From: Ophioceras dolichostomum
Taxonomy: Eukaryota > Ascomycota > Sordariomycetes > Magnaporthales > Ophioceraceae
Length of the DNA stretch: 15,458 nucleotides
NCBI GenBank assembly: GCA_003049485.1
Contig: PYST01000577.1
Coordinates: 1 to 15,458 of the forward strand
Reading direction: 5' to 3'
The first letter of the stretch is position 1, and the number at the start of each line of letters is the position of its first letter. The position numbers were made by a program, and so were the translations under genes. The notes beneath the pieces were generated by a model. It did no database searches. It saw only the letters and a list, made by a program, of their open reading frames with translations, and had not been told where the DNA came from. Below, piece by piece: positions 1 to 8,340 of the stretch.

Positions 1-42
1 GAAAGAGTGAATCGCGTGGAAAGGTGGTGGTACGGGCAGAAA

Positions 43-76
43 GTGCGCAGGGTAATCGTGTGCGCAGGGTAATGGT
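43..76. repeat. Two-copy 17-bp tandem repeat
   Basis: Two adjacent 17-bp units begin GTGCGCAGGGTAAT and differ only near the end (CGT versus GGT). No function is evident. It is probably a small slippage duplication in spacer DNA. Confidence 0.8.
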
Positions 77-230
77 GGCTCACGTTAAGGAAAAAATAAA
101 AAATAAAAAAATAACAGAACCAAAGAAAGCAAAACAGAAAGACAAGAAACTCGCTGGCTGCAAGATGCCTACTCCGTCCTCCCCTTCTCCTTGCCCGTCC
201 ATCGCAAAGCGGCCTGCTCTAAAGATGTGA

Positions 231-296
231 ATGCCCATCCCACCTCCTCCCACCTCCTCCCACCTCTCTCCATCCCATCCCATCTCATCCCACCGC
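231..296. repeat. Pyrimidine-rich simple-sequence tract
   Basis: The plus strand is almost pure C/T/A, built from repeats of CCCACCTCCT followed by CCATCCCATCCCAT-type units. The short open frames crossing it are composition artefacts. Confidence 0.75.
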
Positions 297-546
297 GAAC
301 GTCTCGTCGTCCTTCCTCCTCGCACTCTCTCGCCACACCAGACGATTGCTGGACATCAATTATGTACAAGCCAGCTTCAGATGACAGACAGAAAAATGAA
401 GTGGAGCGAGCAAAGAAGTGAAGTGAAACAAAGGAAGGGACAGATATAGGAGAGAGCAGAGCAGAGCACGTCCTGCTGCTTGGTCAGCTAGGTATCTTAC
501 TTACACAACACCACACAACCCGCCCCGGCCCAGCTCAGCCTCCCCC

Positions 547-1689
547 TCACGCACCCCTCGACCTCGCCCCATCCCTCGCACCCCCGTCCGGCTTCTCCAG
601 CGGCGTGATCTGCGACCGGTACACGACCGGGTTCGGCTGGGTGCAGAGGGACGTGGCGAGGTTGTACAGCTGCACCACCGCGTCGCGCGGCAGGCCCGAC
701 GCCGAGAAGTCGAACTTAAAGAGCGTCGTCGGCGCGGCGGAGGAGACCGAGGCTGGGGCGGGAGCGGCAGCGGCGGCAGAGGCGGAGGCGGCAGAGGAGG
801 AGGAGGAGGCGGAGGCGGAGGCGGAGGCGGGCTTCCTGCCCCTCTTCTTGGGCGGCGGCGCGGAGACGACGGCCTGCTGCTGTTGGTCCTCGTCGGCTCC
901 CTCGGCCTTGGTCTTGTTGGCGGCGGCGGCGGCGGTCGGGCTGGCGACGGAGCGGCGAGCTCGCTTGGCGGGTGCGGCAGCGGCAGTCGATGATGATGAT
1001 GGGCGGCCACGCTTGTTAGACGCTGGTGTTTGGGCGCGCTTCGACTTGGAGGATGATGGTCCCGCGAGGGCGGCGTCCGCGGCGCCGGCGGCGTCCGGCT
1101 GCTGTTGCTGCTTCTTCTTCGTGAGCTGCGGCGTGAGCGAGAGGCGGTTGAGGTAGTCGTAGACCAGCTCGCGGTCGAGCGTCTGGATCATGTTGGCCAG
1201 GGGCTCCCAGCTGGCCGAGCCGCTGGCCGGGTCGGCCGCGTAGCCGACCCAGTGGATCAGCAGCTTGGGCGGCTTGCCGGGCCGGTGGGCGAGGATCTCG
1301 AATATGCGGTAGTTGGCGCACTGGATGGTCTCCTCGCGCGGCTTGTCGAAGGACTCCCAGTACTGGACGACCTTGGCCTCGTCCGCGCGCTGGGCGGCGT
1401 CCTCGGCCACCTTGCCGGTGCTGTTGTCGGGCCGCCGAGTCAGGAACGTGACCGAGCTCGTCTCGACGTCGAGGTCCCAGCCGACGATGGTGTCGACGGC
1501 GTGGTTGTAACCGGGGCCGCCTGCGTGGGAGGAGGAGGAGGGTGTTTTCGATCTCGGGTCAGCGGGGAAAGAGGCTTGCTTCTTCTGCCGAGCACCGGTA
1601 CGCATCGTCACACTACACTGCTGCGCAACTCGCGCGCGCGCGAAAAGTAGGAACTCACCAGCAGCCGCGTTCATAGAAGTTCTAGCCAT
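547..1689 (-). CDS. Chromodomain protein with AT-hook-like motifs
   Basis: Probable chromatin reader. The proposed model has exon 1 at 1689-1659 and exon 2 at 1520-547, joined by a 138-nt intron (1521-1658) with donor GTGAGT, a CTGAC branch site and acceptor CACGCAG. This gives 334 residues. The chromodomain spans about residues 81-137 and shows YRIFEI, HWVGY and SWEP. Tyr81, Trp101 and Tyr104 fall where HP1-type domains place the aromatic cage for methyl-lysine, so binding to a methylated histone tail is inferred. AT-hook-like cores follow at residues 180-184 (KRGRP) and 236-241 (KRGRKP), which suggests DNA contact. The remainder is Gln, Ser and Ala rich and probably disordered, except for a short ordered-looking C-terminal segment (about 276-320, FKFDFSASGLPRD...). 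The upstream leader on the coding strand is A-rich. The start is a true ATG with A two codons downstream of a second in-frame ATG at codon 6. No chromoshadow domain is visible, so it is not a standard HP1. An unspliced form would also stay open (380 residues). Confidence 0.85.
   Translation of the reverse strand: MARTSMNAAAGEFLLFARARVAQQCSVTMRTGARQKKQASFPADPRSKTPSSSSHAGGPGYNHAVDTIVGWDLDVETSSVTFLTRRPDNSTGKVAEDAAQRADEAKVVQYWESFDKPREETIQCANYRIFEILAHRPGKPPKLLIHWVGYAADPASGSASWEPLANMIQTLDRELVYDYLNRLSLTPQLTKKKQQQQPDAAGAADAALAGPSSSKSKRAQTPASNKRGRPSSSSTAAAAPAKRARRSVASPTAAAAANKTKAEGADEDQQQQAVVSAPPPKKRGRKPASASASASSSSSAASASAAAAAPAPASVSSAAPTTLFKFDFSASGLPRDAVVQLYNLATSLCTQPNPVVYRSQITPLEKPDGGARDGARSRGA
739..831 (-). 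repeat. Ser/Ala-coding trinucleotide-type low-complexity tract
   Basis: Within the chromodomain gene, residues about 241-271 are almost entirely Ala, Ser and Pro. They are encoded by GCC/TCC/GGC-rich triplet repeats (plus strand GGCGGAGGC and GAGGAGGAG runs). The tract is prone to length change by slippage and makes several false open frames on the other strand. Confidence 0.8.
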
Positions 1690-2555
1690 CTCTTTTTTTT
1701 TTTGCTCTTGGGAGGGTCGCGATATGCTGTAGTTGAGGAAGAAGCAAGTCTCAAGACGAGGAGGAAAAAAAAGAGACGCTGTTGTGAAGTTGTTGTTGCA
1801 AGTGGGATTCAGGTACCGGCTCCCGATTTGTGACAGGAGCTCCTTTTATGACAGCTTTTGCGACCCGACGCGTCCATTCAACGCTGGACAGGTCCGGGGA
1901 GCTCTCAATAGGATCAATAGGGGTGGCTGGTCCGATGTGGGGTGAGGCCTTTGCGCGCCGATTCTGATTGGCCGAGTGTCTTAGCTCCCCACCCTTGATA
2001 TTGTGTCTCGACTCGAAATAACACCAGGAGCGAGTTGCTGGAGGTGTTCTATTCTGCCATTCAGCTATTATTTAGCTCTCTGTGCATTGTGAGCAAGCTT
2101 CCGGATATCGGGCGAGGCTCTTGCGAATTGCCTCTGCCTATTGTGCGCTGATACCGAGGTGGCCGCCCCGCCGCCCCATATGCCTAAAGCTCACCCACTA
2201 TCATGCTTTCATCTCATCTTCCGGCGGTCTTTCTTCACTGCTACCAAGGTTCGCCCACCATTTGATCTTCGAGTTAAGGAACAATATCTGTGCCTTTCTG
2301 TACTCGAGGGATAAGCCGCGGCTGCCTGCAGGCCCTGGTACTCGCAAAGGACAAACGGGGTGATTCTGGAACCTGCTGGCAGTCGCTGACCAGTTTGCTC
2401 GGTTGCATGGCTCGCTCCCGTTTGCCTGGCTCGCTTCCAGACTCGGCCAACTGACGGTACTGGTACAATCGCATGCGTCTGATAATATGTTGATACTATG
2501 TAGATATACAGTGAAAACCCCTCTCCCTTAGACTCCCCAAAAACACGCCACCCAT
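1690..2555. other. Spacer and probable promoter of the chromodomain gene
   Basis: No supported gene. The plus-strand frame at about 2082-2363 has no recognisable domain and no coding-like composition. The end near 1690 should hold the promoter and leader of the minus-strand chromodomain gene (an 11-base T run on the plus strand sits just 5' of its ATG). The end near 2555 holds the 3' region of the sirtuin gene. A CCAAT motif is listed separately. Confidence 0.6.
1967..1971 (-). promoter_or_regulatory. CCAAT box, candidate CBC/Hap complex site
   Basis: The minus strand reads GGCCAATCAGA, which matches the CCAAT-binding-complex consensus CCAATCA. It lies about 280 bp upstream of the chromodomain ATG on the same strand. 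A five-base core occurs by chance often; position and the extended CCAATCA match are the only support. Confidence 0.35.
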
Positions 2556-4139
2556 CTACGGCTCGGACGGAATCTCCGAGATTTCCTCTGAAGTCTCATG
2601 GGACTTTGATGCCTCTAGCCTATCTGTATCTCCTAAGTGCAAACTACCGCTCTTCAGCTCTTTGGGAGTGGGAGTAGGCTCTTGAACGTCCTTGTGTATG
2701 GATTCATCGGACCGAGACTCAGATGACCGCCAGTCTCCCTCTGCCTGATCGACAGCTGTGGCGACGGGTAAGTCATGGCTTCGAGCGCGCGATGCAGGCA
2801 CGGCGATGTTCGTCTTTCTGGCTTTCTCTGACACCACATCTTTGCTTTCGTCGGCATGTGCCGTGCTATCGCCCTTGCCCCTGCCCTTAGAGCTAGAGGG
2901 GCTAGCTGGCGCACTCTTTTTCCCGGGATCAGCATCCGCATCCCGGCTGGCCTGCTGCTTCGGAGCGGGCTTTGTCCCCGTGCTGGACCGCCGACCCAGG
3001 ATCCTCGCCATCCTCTGGACGAAGCTCTCCCCCTCTGCCGTGGTGTCTTCATCGTCCTCCAGCTTAAGTGCACTGTCGATCCCCTCCGTCATCTTCCGAA
3101 CTTCTTCCTCGAGATCGTCCTCCGGCCCTTCTGCAGAGCTGATCTGCCGCTCGGCTTCCTTCTCGCCGACAACAGAGCGCCAGAGCGCATCGAGCTCCTT
3201 CTCCCATCCCAGCAAGGCTGCCAGCTTGCGGACGCCGGCGTCACACGAGCCCAGTTCGGCGACGTCGTCGGACCGACGGCCGATCTGGCCAACTCGCTCC
3301 TTGTTCAAGAGGAGGCGAGGCACGCCGGAAGGCACGCTCTCGGGGAGACCGGCGAACGGGTACACGGTTAGGCTGGTACCGATGATGATGACCAGGTCTG
3401 ACTGGGCCGCCAGGTGAGCGTTGTTGCGGAACGAATCCGGCAAGGCTTCCCCAAAGAAGACGATGTCGGGTTTGACAAGGCCCTTCTTGCATTTGTTGCA
3501 GCGGGGAACGATCTCGGCTTCGACGTGCAGGAGCATGCGGTCGTCGGGGAACGGCGCCGAGCACTCGATACAACGCTGGGTGGCGAAGCTTCCGTGCGCT
3601 TCCACGATCTTGTCTGCGGGGACCCCGGCCCTCCTTTCGAGGCAGTCGATGTTCTGGGTGAAGTTCATCTGTAGGAGACCCTTCTTCGCGAGCAGGGCGA
3701 TGAACACATGGGAGATGGTCGGGTGAAATTTCCCGGGATAGAGCTCTTTCGCGAGGTAGTAGAAGGGCTCGGGGTGCCTCCTGAAGTAGGCAATATCGAA
3801 CACGGCTTCTGCATAGGGAAGTTTGAGGCGGGCGAGGTTGGCATAGAGGCCGGTGCCGGGAGATCGGAAGTCGGGGACTGGCAAGCAGTTGAGTCTTGTT
3901 AGCTATCGATCGCCTCTGGGGACCTGCGATCAGACGTAGGAGAATCGACGTGGGCGGATATCGACATGGGTCGACGTACTTCCAGCAGCGGTCGACAGTC
4001 CCGCGCCAGTCAAGACTGTGATGCGCCTGGCTTTCCCAGACTTGATGTAGTCGGCCACGCCTTCCAGCGTCCGGGACTCGAGGGTCTCCGGCGTGGCGCT
4101 CTGGCCGAGGTCGAAGCTAAAGGAGCCAAAGGAGAACAT
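2556..4139 (-). CDS. NAD-dependent protein deacetylase, Hst2/SIRT2-type sirtuin
   Basis: Class I sirtuin that removes acyl groups from lysine with NAD+, giving nicotinamide and O-acetyl-ADP-ribose; Hst2/SIRT2 members act on histone H4 and cytosolic targets. Exon 1 is 4139-3980 and exon 2 is 3877-2556; the 102-nt intron (donor GTACGT, branch GCTAAC, acceptor TTGCCAG) splits an Ile codon and restores GAGLSTAAGIPDFRSP. The product is 493 residues. Visible landmarks are the NAD-binding GAGxS motif (46-49 region), TQNIDCLER (127-135), catalytic His148 in EAHGSF, zinc cysteines 156, 159, 180 and 183 (CxxC-x20-CxxC), VKPDIVFFGE (188-197), GTSL (220-223) and a DVAELGSCDAGVRKL segment typical of Hst2 relatives. 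After about residue 290 the tail is acidic and Ser-rich, with no known domain; this is long for the family. The ATG chosen has A at -3; the frame is open upstream but contains no earlier ATG. The catalytic core is complete, so it should be active. Confidence 0.95.
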
Positions 4140-4602
4140 GGTAGATTTCGAAGACCGTCCTAATTCTGGGGCGGATTTCTGGCCGCTTTTGCGGCCTTTT
4201 TCGCGACGTCTGCGACCTATGTTGGGCAAGTCGAGAGGCCAAAAGTGGTGGATAGGAGGATGTACCCGGGAGGGGGATCAATTGTTTGGCTTTACAGATA
4301 TTTCAGAGTTTTGTGATATCCAAAGTCGTTGATGGCTTCGGGTTGATGTCAGCCTGGAGCTTCCCCGCCATTGCGATCGAGCTCCCACACAACCCCGCCG
4401 ACCTGCCTATTAGGTGCCTGTGCCACCGTGGAGTCACACGGACAAGGGAGGCTCCTCTTATCAGCCACCCACGCAATATCGTTAAAAAGGAAAAACGGAT
4501 CAGATGAAAAGAAAAAGAACACAAAAGACGGGCGAGACGGTCGTACCTCTGACCTTGGACGGTAGGAGAGTAAGAGAGGAAGGAAACTGGAGAGCAAAAA
4601 TA
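4140..4602. other. Spacer between the tRNA and the sirtuin start
   Basis: This 463-bp stretch should contain the sirtuin promoter and 5' leader (minus strand). No gene is visible. The open frames on both strands here lack family resemblance, and one of them runs straight through the tRNA. No clear TATA or CCAAT element stands out near the start. Confidence 0.55.
4596..4600 (-). terminator. Pol III T-run terminator of tRNA-Val
   Basis: The coding strand has TTTTT starting three bases after the discriminator base of the tRNA. A run of four or more T is the standard RNA polymerase III stop. Confidence 0.85.
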
Positions 4603-4676
4603 TGGTCGAATCCGGGATCGAACCGGAGACCCCCTGCGTGTGAAGCAGATGTGATAACCAACTACACCATCCGACC
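4603..4676 (-). tRNA. tRNA-Val (anticodon CAC)
   Basis: A 74-nt cloverleaf can be drawn on the minus strand. Acceptor GGTCGGA pairs with TTCGACC and is followed by discriminator A (CCA not encoded, as usual in eukaryotes). The D arm contains GTGTAGTTGGTTATCAC. The anticodon stem TCTGC/GCAGG encloses loop TTCACAC, giving anticodon CAC (reads GTG, valine). The variable loop is GGGTC. The T arm TCCGG/CCGGA encloses TTCGATC. There is no intron. The internal A box (TGGTGTAGTTGG) and B box (GGTTCGATCCC) should drive Pol III. It is transcribed toward the sirtuin gene. Confidence 0.97.
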
Positions 4677-5113
4677 ATTTACTGTGATGCGATTTCAGGC
4701 TTTCCTGCTTGGTACATGGATTTACCACGGGCTTAGACTCTACTGTGGACGTAGCACCCCACCTATGATCGCATTCACTCTCAGAAATTTCAGCCTGGTC
4801 TAACACACTCGTTCTCCAATCTATCCTGCTCAAGATGTATTGATACCACCCGCCTCTCAGTCTCTATGGAACTCCACGGACTATGGAATCCTAAGGTACA
4901 GAGCATCAATCTCCAGACGACCCTTGACTCAGTGGAGCCTCCCTTAGAGCTACATCTACTCTTTCGTGTCTCGCATTTGAAGACTCATGGGCTTTCTGTA
5001 GCCGGCTGTTGCCTGGCATCTGTCGCGCACCGCCTCCATCACCATGTCCACAATCTTTCGTCCTACCTGCGTCCTGCAATTCGGCCGGAAGCAATAGCCA
5101 GAAAGATCTAGTT
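4677..5113. other. Spacer between the SDR pseudogene and tRNA-Val
   Basis: No gene is supported. Small frames at about 4866-5111 (plus) and 4906-5094 (minus) overlap each other, are low in coding character and match nothing I recognise. Confidence 0.55.
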
Positions 5114-5835
5114 CTACCACGGCAGCTCCTCCCCGGTGTACAACAGGAACCTTTCTGAATCGCTCGCCTTCACCTGCGCCAGCGTGGCGAGCACCCCCTT
5201 CGCACAGTCCCTCACCTCCACAGAGGCGTCCGGCCCGCCCATCGCCGTCTTTGCGTGCCCGGGTCGATGTAGAGGACGACGACCCTGCCGGCGAGCTGCT
5301 TCGCCTGGTGGACCGTCAGAATGTTCAGCGCTGCCTTGCTGATGCTGTACGGCGTGATCTCGGCGCCGATGCGTCCGTCGGTGAGCATCGCCATGCTGCC
5401 GGCCCCCGAGCTGATGTTCGCCACCACGGCCCCATCCGCGAGCCTCCTCGGGAGGAGGGCCTGGAGCATCTTGGCAGGGCCCATGACGTTGGACGTGATG
5501 TTGGAGAAGAGCGCCTCCGTGATCAGATCCAGGGCCCTCTGCTCTCTGAAGTGAAGGACAGCGGCGTTGTTAATGAGGAAGTCGACCTTGGTATCGGGTC
5601 CGATGGCCTCGTCGAGCTTTGCATCGAGGCCGTTGATGGAGTCTTCGGAGGAGATGTCGCACTCGAGAATGTGGATGTTCCCGTTGCTGAGGGACTGGAC
5701 CTCTTTGAGTACGTCAATGTCGGCGTCGAGGCTCCTTACCAAACCGACGACGATGTCGGAGGGGTTTTGGGAGATCTGACGGACCTACTCCAGGCCGATT
5801 CCGGTCCTGGTGCCAGTCACGGCGAAGACAACCAT
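5114..5835 (-). pseudogene. Broken short-chain dehydrogenase/reductase
   Basis: Remains of a classical SDR, an NAD(P)-dependent oxidoreductase with a Rossmann fold; the substrate cannot be told. From the ATG at 5835 the frame gives the cofactor motif TGTRTGIG (residues 7-14) and then meets TAG at codon 17 (5787-5785), where relatives have a hydrophobic or aromatic residue. The same frame then runs open through NNAA (89-92), the active-site Ser region (about 142-143, NISSGAG), and YSISK with Tyr163 and Lys167, up to LYIDPG. There a single missing base near 5255-5263 shifts the frame; the next frame continues with a convincing C-terminus (MGGPDASV..., ending ELPW) and stops at 5116-5114. With one base restored the length would be about 240 residues, normal for the family. 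The catalytic residues are intact, so decay looks recent; two independent sequencing errors are the alternative. No intron of usable size would remove the TAG. Confidence 0.85.
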
Positions 5836-6316
5836 GTTGGACGTTGCTTCGGGGAGCTTTGTGCGGGAGAGAGCTTACAGTGAGGCTGGACCGAGTTTGC
5901 GGTGAAGATGTCTGAACGAGTTCTTGGAGGCGAATGGGTTGTTGATGGTCAAGCACACTAACGACCTGTCCACTGCGGCTCGAGGGCAGCTTCTTATACC
6001 CGTGGAATCTCGTCCGGAGGTCCTGTTTACGCCACAACCCAAGCTCTCGACGTGATCATCATCGCATTCACGGTCCGATCCACCGACGACGACGAGGCAC
6101 ATCCACGGCGCATGGCTGCTAGTCATCCAAGCGAGGTAAGGAGCATTGGGACGTTTGGGAGAGGTGTCTATAGTAAATTTGCGAGCCTGTCCACGAAGGT
6201 CGACGACCGGGCTAAGTCCAAAACATAGATGACAGCCCCTGGCCTTGAGCAGTCATGGCAGCGCTGGTCCGGAGTTTACCCTGCTGCATCTCACGGCCGC
6301 CTCTCCTCTAGAAGTC

Positions 6317-6324
6317 TATATAAA
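6317..6324 (+). promoter_or_regulatory. TATA-box-like element without an obvious gene
   Basis: TATATAAA is a perfect TATA consensus on the plus strand. The next ATGs downstream (about 6378-6400) open only very short frames, and the oxidoreductase ATG is almost 600 bp away, too far for a normal leader unless there is a long 5' UTR. It may be a chance AT-rich match or a relic. Confidence 0.3.
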
Positions 6325-6761
6325 CCGTCTCACAAAGGTCACATCGCTTTGGACCCTGCAACAGATTCCATACCCGCATGAGCATGCACGGATGAGGATG
6401 AGGTCGAGCTACTGGTCTCATAGCCCTGTAGCCCTATGCTTATCGCCTTTTTGCTCGGGCCATTAGCATGTAGAGCTGCAAGAGTTACCTTGAAGGCGTT
6501 ATCATGACGGTATTTGTACCCGGATGATGGCGACTTCCAGATTCGAGGAACGACGGGGCCGCTGGCCGGATGAGTCTTCGGTATCCGCGGCCGACCGCGG
6601 CCCAATATTTTTGATGTTAGCATTAAGATAGGGGCTAAGAAGACCACGGAATATTCCTTGATCTTCTATTCCTCCTATCTGGGGATGCTTTATTATCAGC
6701 TGCCACTGCTGTCGATGTTTGACCTTGTTGAATCAAAGTCGTCCAGGCCGGTACAAGGGCA

Positions 6762-6768
6762 TGACGTC
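6762..6768 (+). promoter_or_regulatory. CRE-like TGACGTC site
   Basis: TGACGTCG matches seven of eight bases of the ATF/CREB palindrome TGACGTCA bound by fungal bZIP factors. It lies about 145 bp upstream of the FAD oxidoreductase start, a suitable distance. The call rests on the motif alone. Confidence 0.3.
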
Positions 6769-6792
6769 GGCACCCCGCAGTGGGGTTGTGAA

Positions 6793-6811
6793 GCTCTGGC
6801 AGCTCCAGAGC
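6793..6811. repeat. 7-bp hairpin
   Basis: GCTCTGG and CCAGAGC form a perfect 7-bp stem around the loop CAGCT. It is nested inside the larger 6725-6846 inverted repeat. Confidence 0.6.
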
Positions 6812-6908
6812 CAGTCTGATGGTTGATGACTGGCTAGATTCAACAACCTGTACCTACCATCCTTAGCCGACCTAACTATCGCCGAAATTGACACCACATT
6901 TTTTCCGG

Positions 6909-8340
6909 ATGGCGACTAGCGACACCTCATCGACGCTTCCACAGCACATCGTCATTGTGGGAGGCGGCATCGTGGGAGCCTCGACGCTCTATTACGCCGC
7001 CCGTCATGCCGCCCGTGCCGAATCACCGTTGTCATGCAGGATAACTCTCATCGAATCCTCTGAGGGGCTCGCTCCGGCCGCTAGCGGCAAATCGGGTGGC
7101 TTTTTGGCACTTGACTGGCATGGAGAGGCCACCGCCAGTCTGGCAGAGCTCAGCTATCGACTACACGAGCAGCTCGCGCAGGAAGGTAATGGTAAGAAGG
7201 GCTGGGGTTACCGCACCGTTGATGTGAGTTCGTATCTGCCACTTACGCCACTTATGCCACTTACACAAACATGCCTGAAAAAGCCTCGCTAATGTGCCGA
7301 CCCCGCCGCTTGCGAGACAGACATTGCAGGTGAACATCGACAACACCAAAAGTCGGTCCAAGTGTCCCCCGGAGCTGAACTGGGTCGACCCTGCCATTGT
7401 CACCTCAACAAGCGTGCTGGGGCGCCCCTCATCAACAGCCCAAGTGACGCCGAAGCTCCTGGTCGAGTACCTGGTCAGTGAGGCACAAAAACGGCCCGGC
7501 GTAGAGGCTCGCGTTGGCGTCACTGCAAGTTTGCTCGAGCTGGACGAGCAAAGTGAGAAGGTCAACCGGCTCCTGGTGCGGAAAGCGGACGGCACCGAAG
7601 AGGCGATCGACTGCGACCGGGTGGTCCTCGCCGCGGGTCCCTGGACCGGCTCTCTCCTGAAGTCTCTCCTGCCTGATGACTCTGCCTCAAATCAAAAGCA
7701 CAAGATCCCTCACAAGCTGCTTCGAAAGGGCAGGTCGATCGACGGCGCCCGGGCGCACTCGATCGTCGTGAGAGGTTCTCGGCCCACGACTGCGCACTGC
7801 CTCTTCACCGACATGCGGTACACGGACAAGGCCGGCAAGGTCAGCCACGTGCAGGCGGGCGCGCCGGAAGTCTATCCTCGGAACGACGGAACCGTGTACG
7901 TGTGTGGAGGCTCGGACTCTGCGCCGCTCCCCGCGAGCGCGGACCAGGTGACCTACGATGAGAAGCAGACGGCTAAGCTCCTAGACCAGATCAAAGTCCT
8001 ATGTCCCGATGTTGTCGACGATGCAACTCGGGTTGAGAAGGAGCAGGCGGTGAGTTGCCAACCAACTCCCAGGCTGGCTTTGCAGCTGCACATTTTCCGG
8101 TTCAACAATCTTTTTGCCCGTCCAACTCCCCTGACTGACTTACGACGCTCACAGTGTTATCTCCCCGGGGGCTCCTTCAATGGACCGCTCATCGATGGCT
8201 CGCCTGACCATGGCCTGTACATCGCATCAGGCCACACATGTTGGGGGATTACTCTCGGGCCCGGAACTGGCAAGGTTATGTCGGAGCTGCTCTTCGACGG
8301 GAAAGCCAACTCCGCCGACATCAGTATGCTGAAGGCGTAG
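6909..8340 (+). CDS. FAD-dependent oxidoreductase, DAO family (TDA3-like)
   Basis: Flavoprotein of the D-amino-acid oxidase/glycine oxidase fold; the substrate is not known, and the closest resemblance I can name is the fungal TDA3-like group. Exons are 6909-7223, 7321-8049 and 8155-8340; the introns are 97 nt (GTGAGT...GAGACAG, GCTAAT branch) and 105 nt (GTGAGT...CTCACAG, CTGACTGAC branch). The product is 409 residues. An alternative first acceptor nine bases later would drop three residues. Visible features are the dinucleotide-binding GGGIVG (18-23) with Glu49 ending the second strand, ASGKSGG (58-64), VVLAAGPW in the middle, and C-terminal GLYIASGHTCWGITLGPGTG, the second FAD-contact region. 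No signal peptide or membrane segment is seen. The ATG is the first in frame and has G at +4; the upstream frame has no ATG. The second intron is in phase 0, divisible by three and stop-free, so its retention would add 35 residues. Confidence 0.9.

Larger units (their letters stand above)
1..546. other. Spacer downstream of the chromodomain gene, no gene seen
   Basis: This stretch lies 3' of the minus-strand chromodomain gene and presumably holds its 3' UTR and polyadenylation region. The reading frames here are short, low in complexity and unlike any family I know. It contains a two-copy 17-bp tandem repeat near the left edge, an A-rich run around 85-135 and a CT-rich run around 231-300, listed separately where clear. 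Confidence 0.6.
6725..6846. repeat. Foldback element with 10-bp perfect inverted ends
   Basis: TTGTTGAATC (6725-6734) is exactly the reverse complement of GATTCAACAA (6837-6846). The 102-bp interior carries a further perfect hairpin at 6793-6811. No clear target-site duplication flanks the ends, so a miniature transposon is possible but unproven. It sits 63 bp upstream of the oxidoreductase ATG and may overlap its promoter. Confidence 0.5.
5836..6908. other. Divergent spacer between the SDR pseudogene and the FAD oxidoreductase
   Basis: About 1.07 kb with no supported gene. It should carry the old SDR promoter (left end, minus strand) and the oxidoreductase promoter (right end, plus strand). 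A well-formed TATA element, a CRE-like site and nested inverted repeats are listed separately. The frames at about 5875-6126 and 6339-6647 on the minus strand have no recognisable domains. Confidence 0.55.

Noticed and set aside
501..1010. Proline/arginine-rich minus-strand frame and the matching plus-strand frames at 605-1650
   Set aside because: They overlap the chromodomain gene in other frames; their length comes from GC-rich triplet repeats, and none has a recognisable domain.
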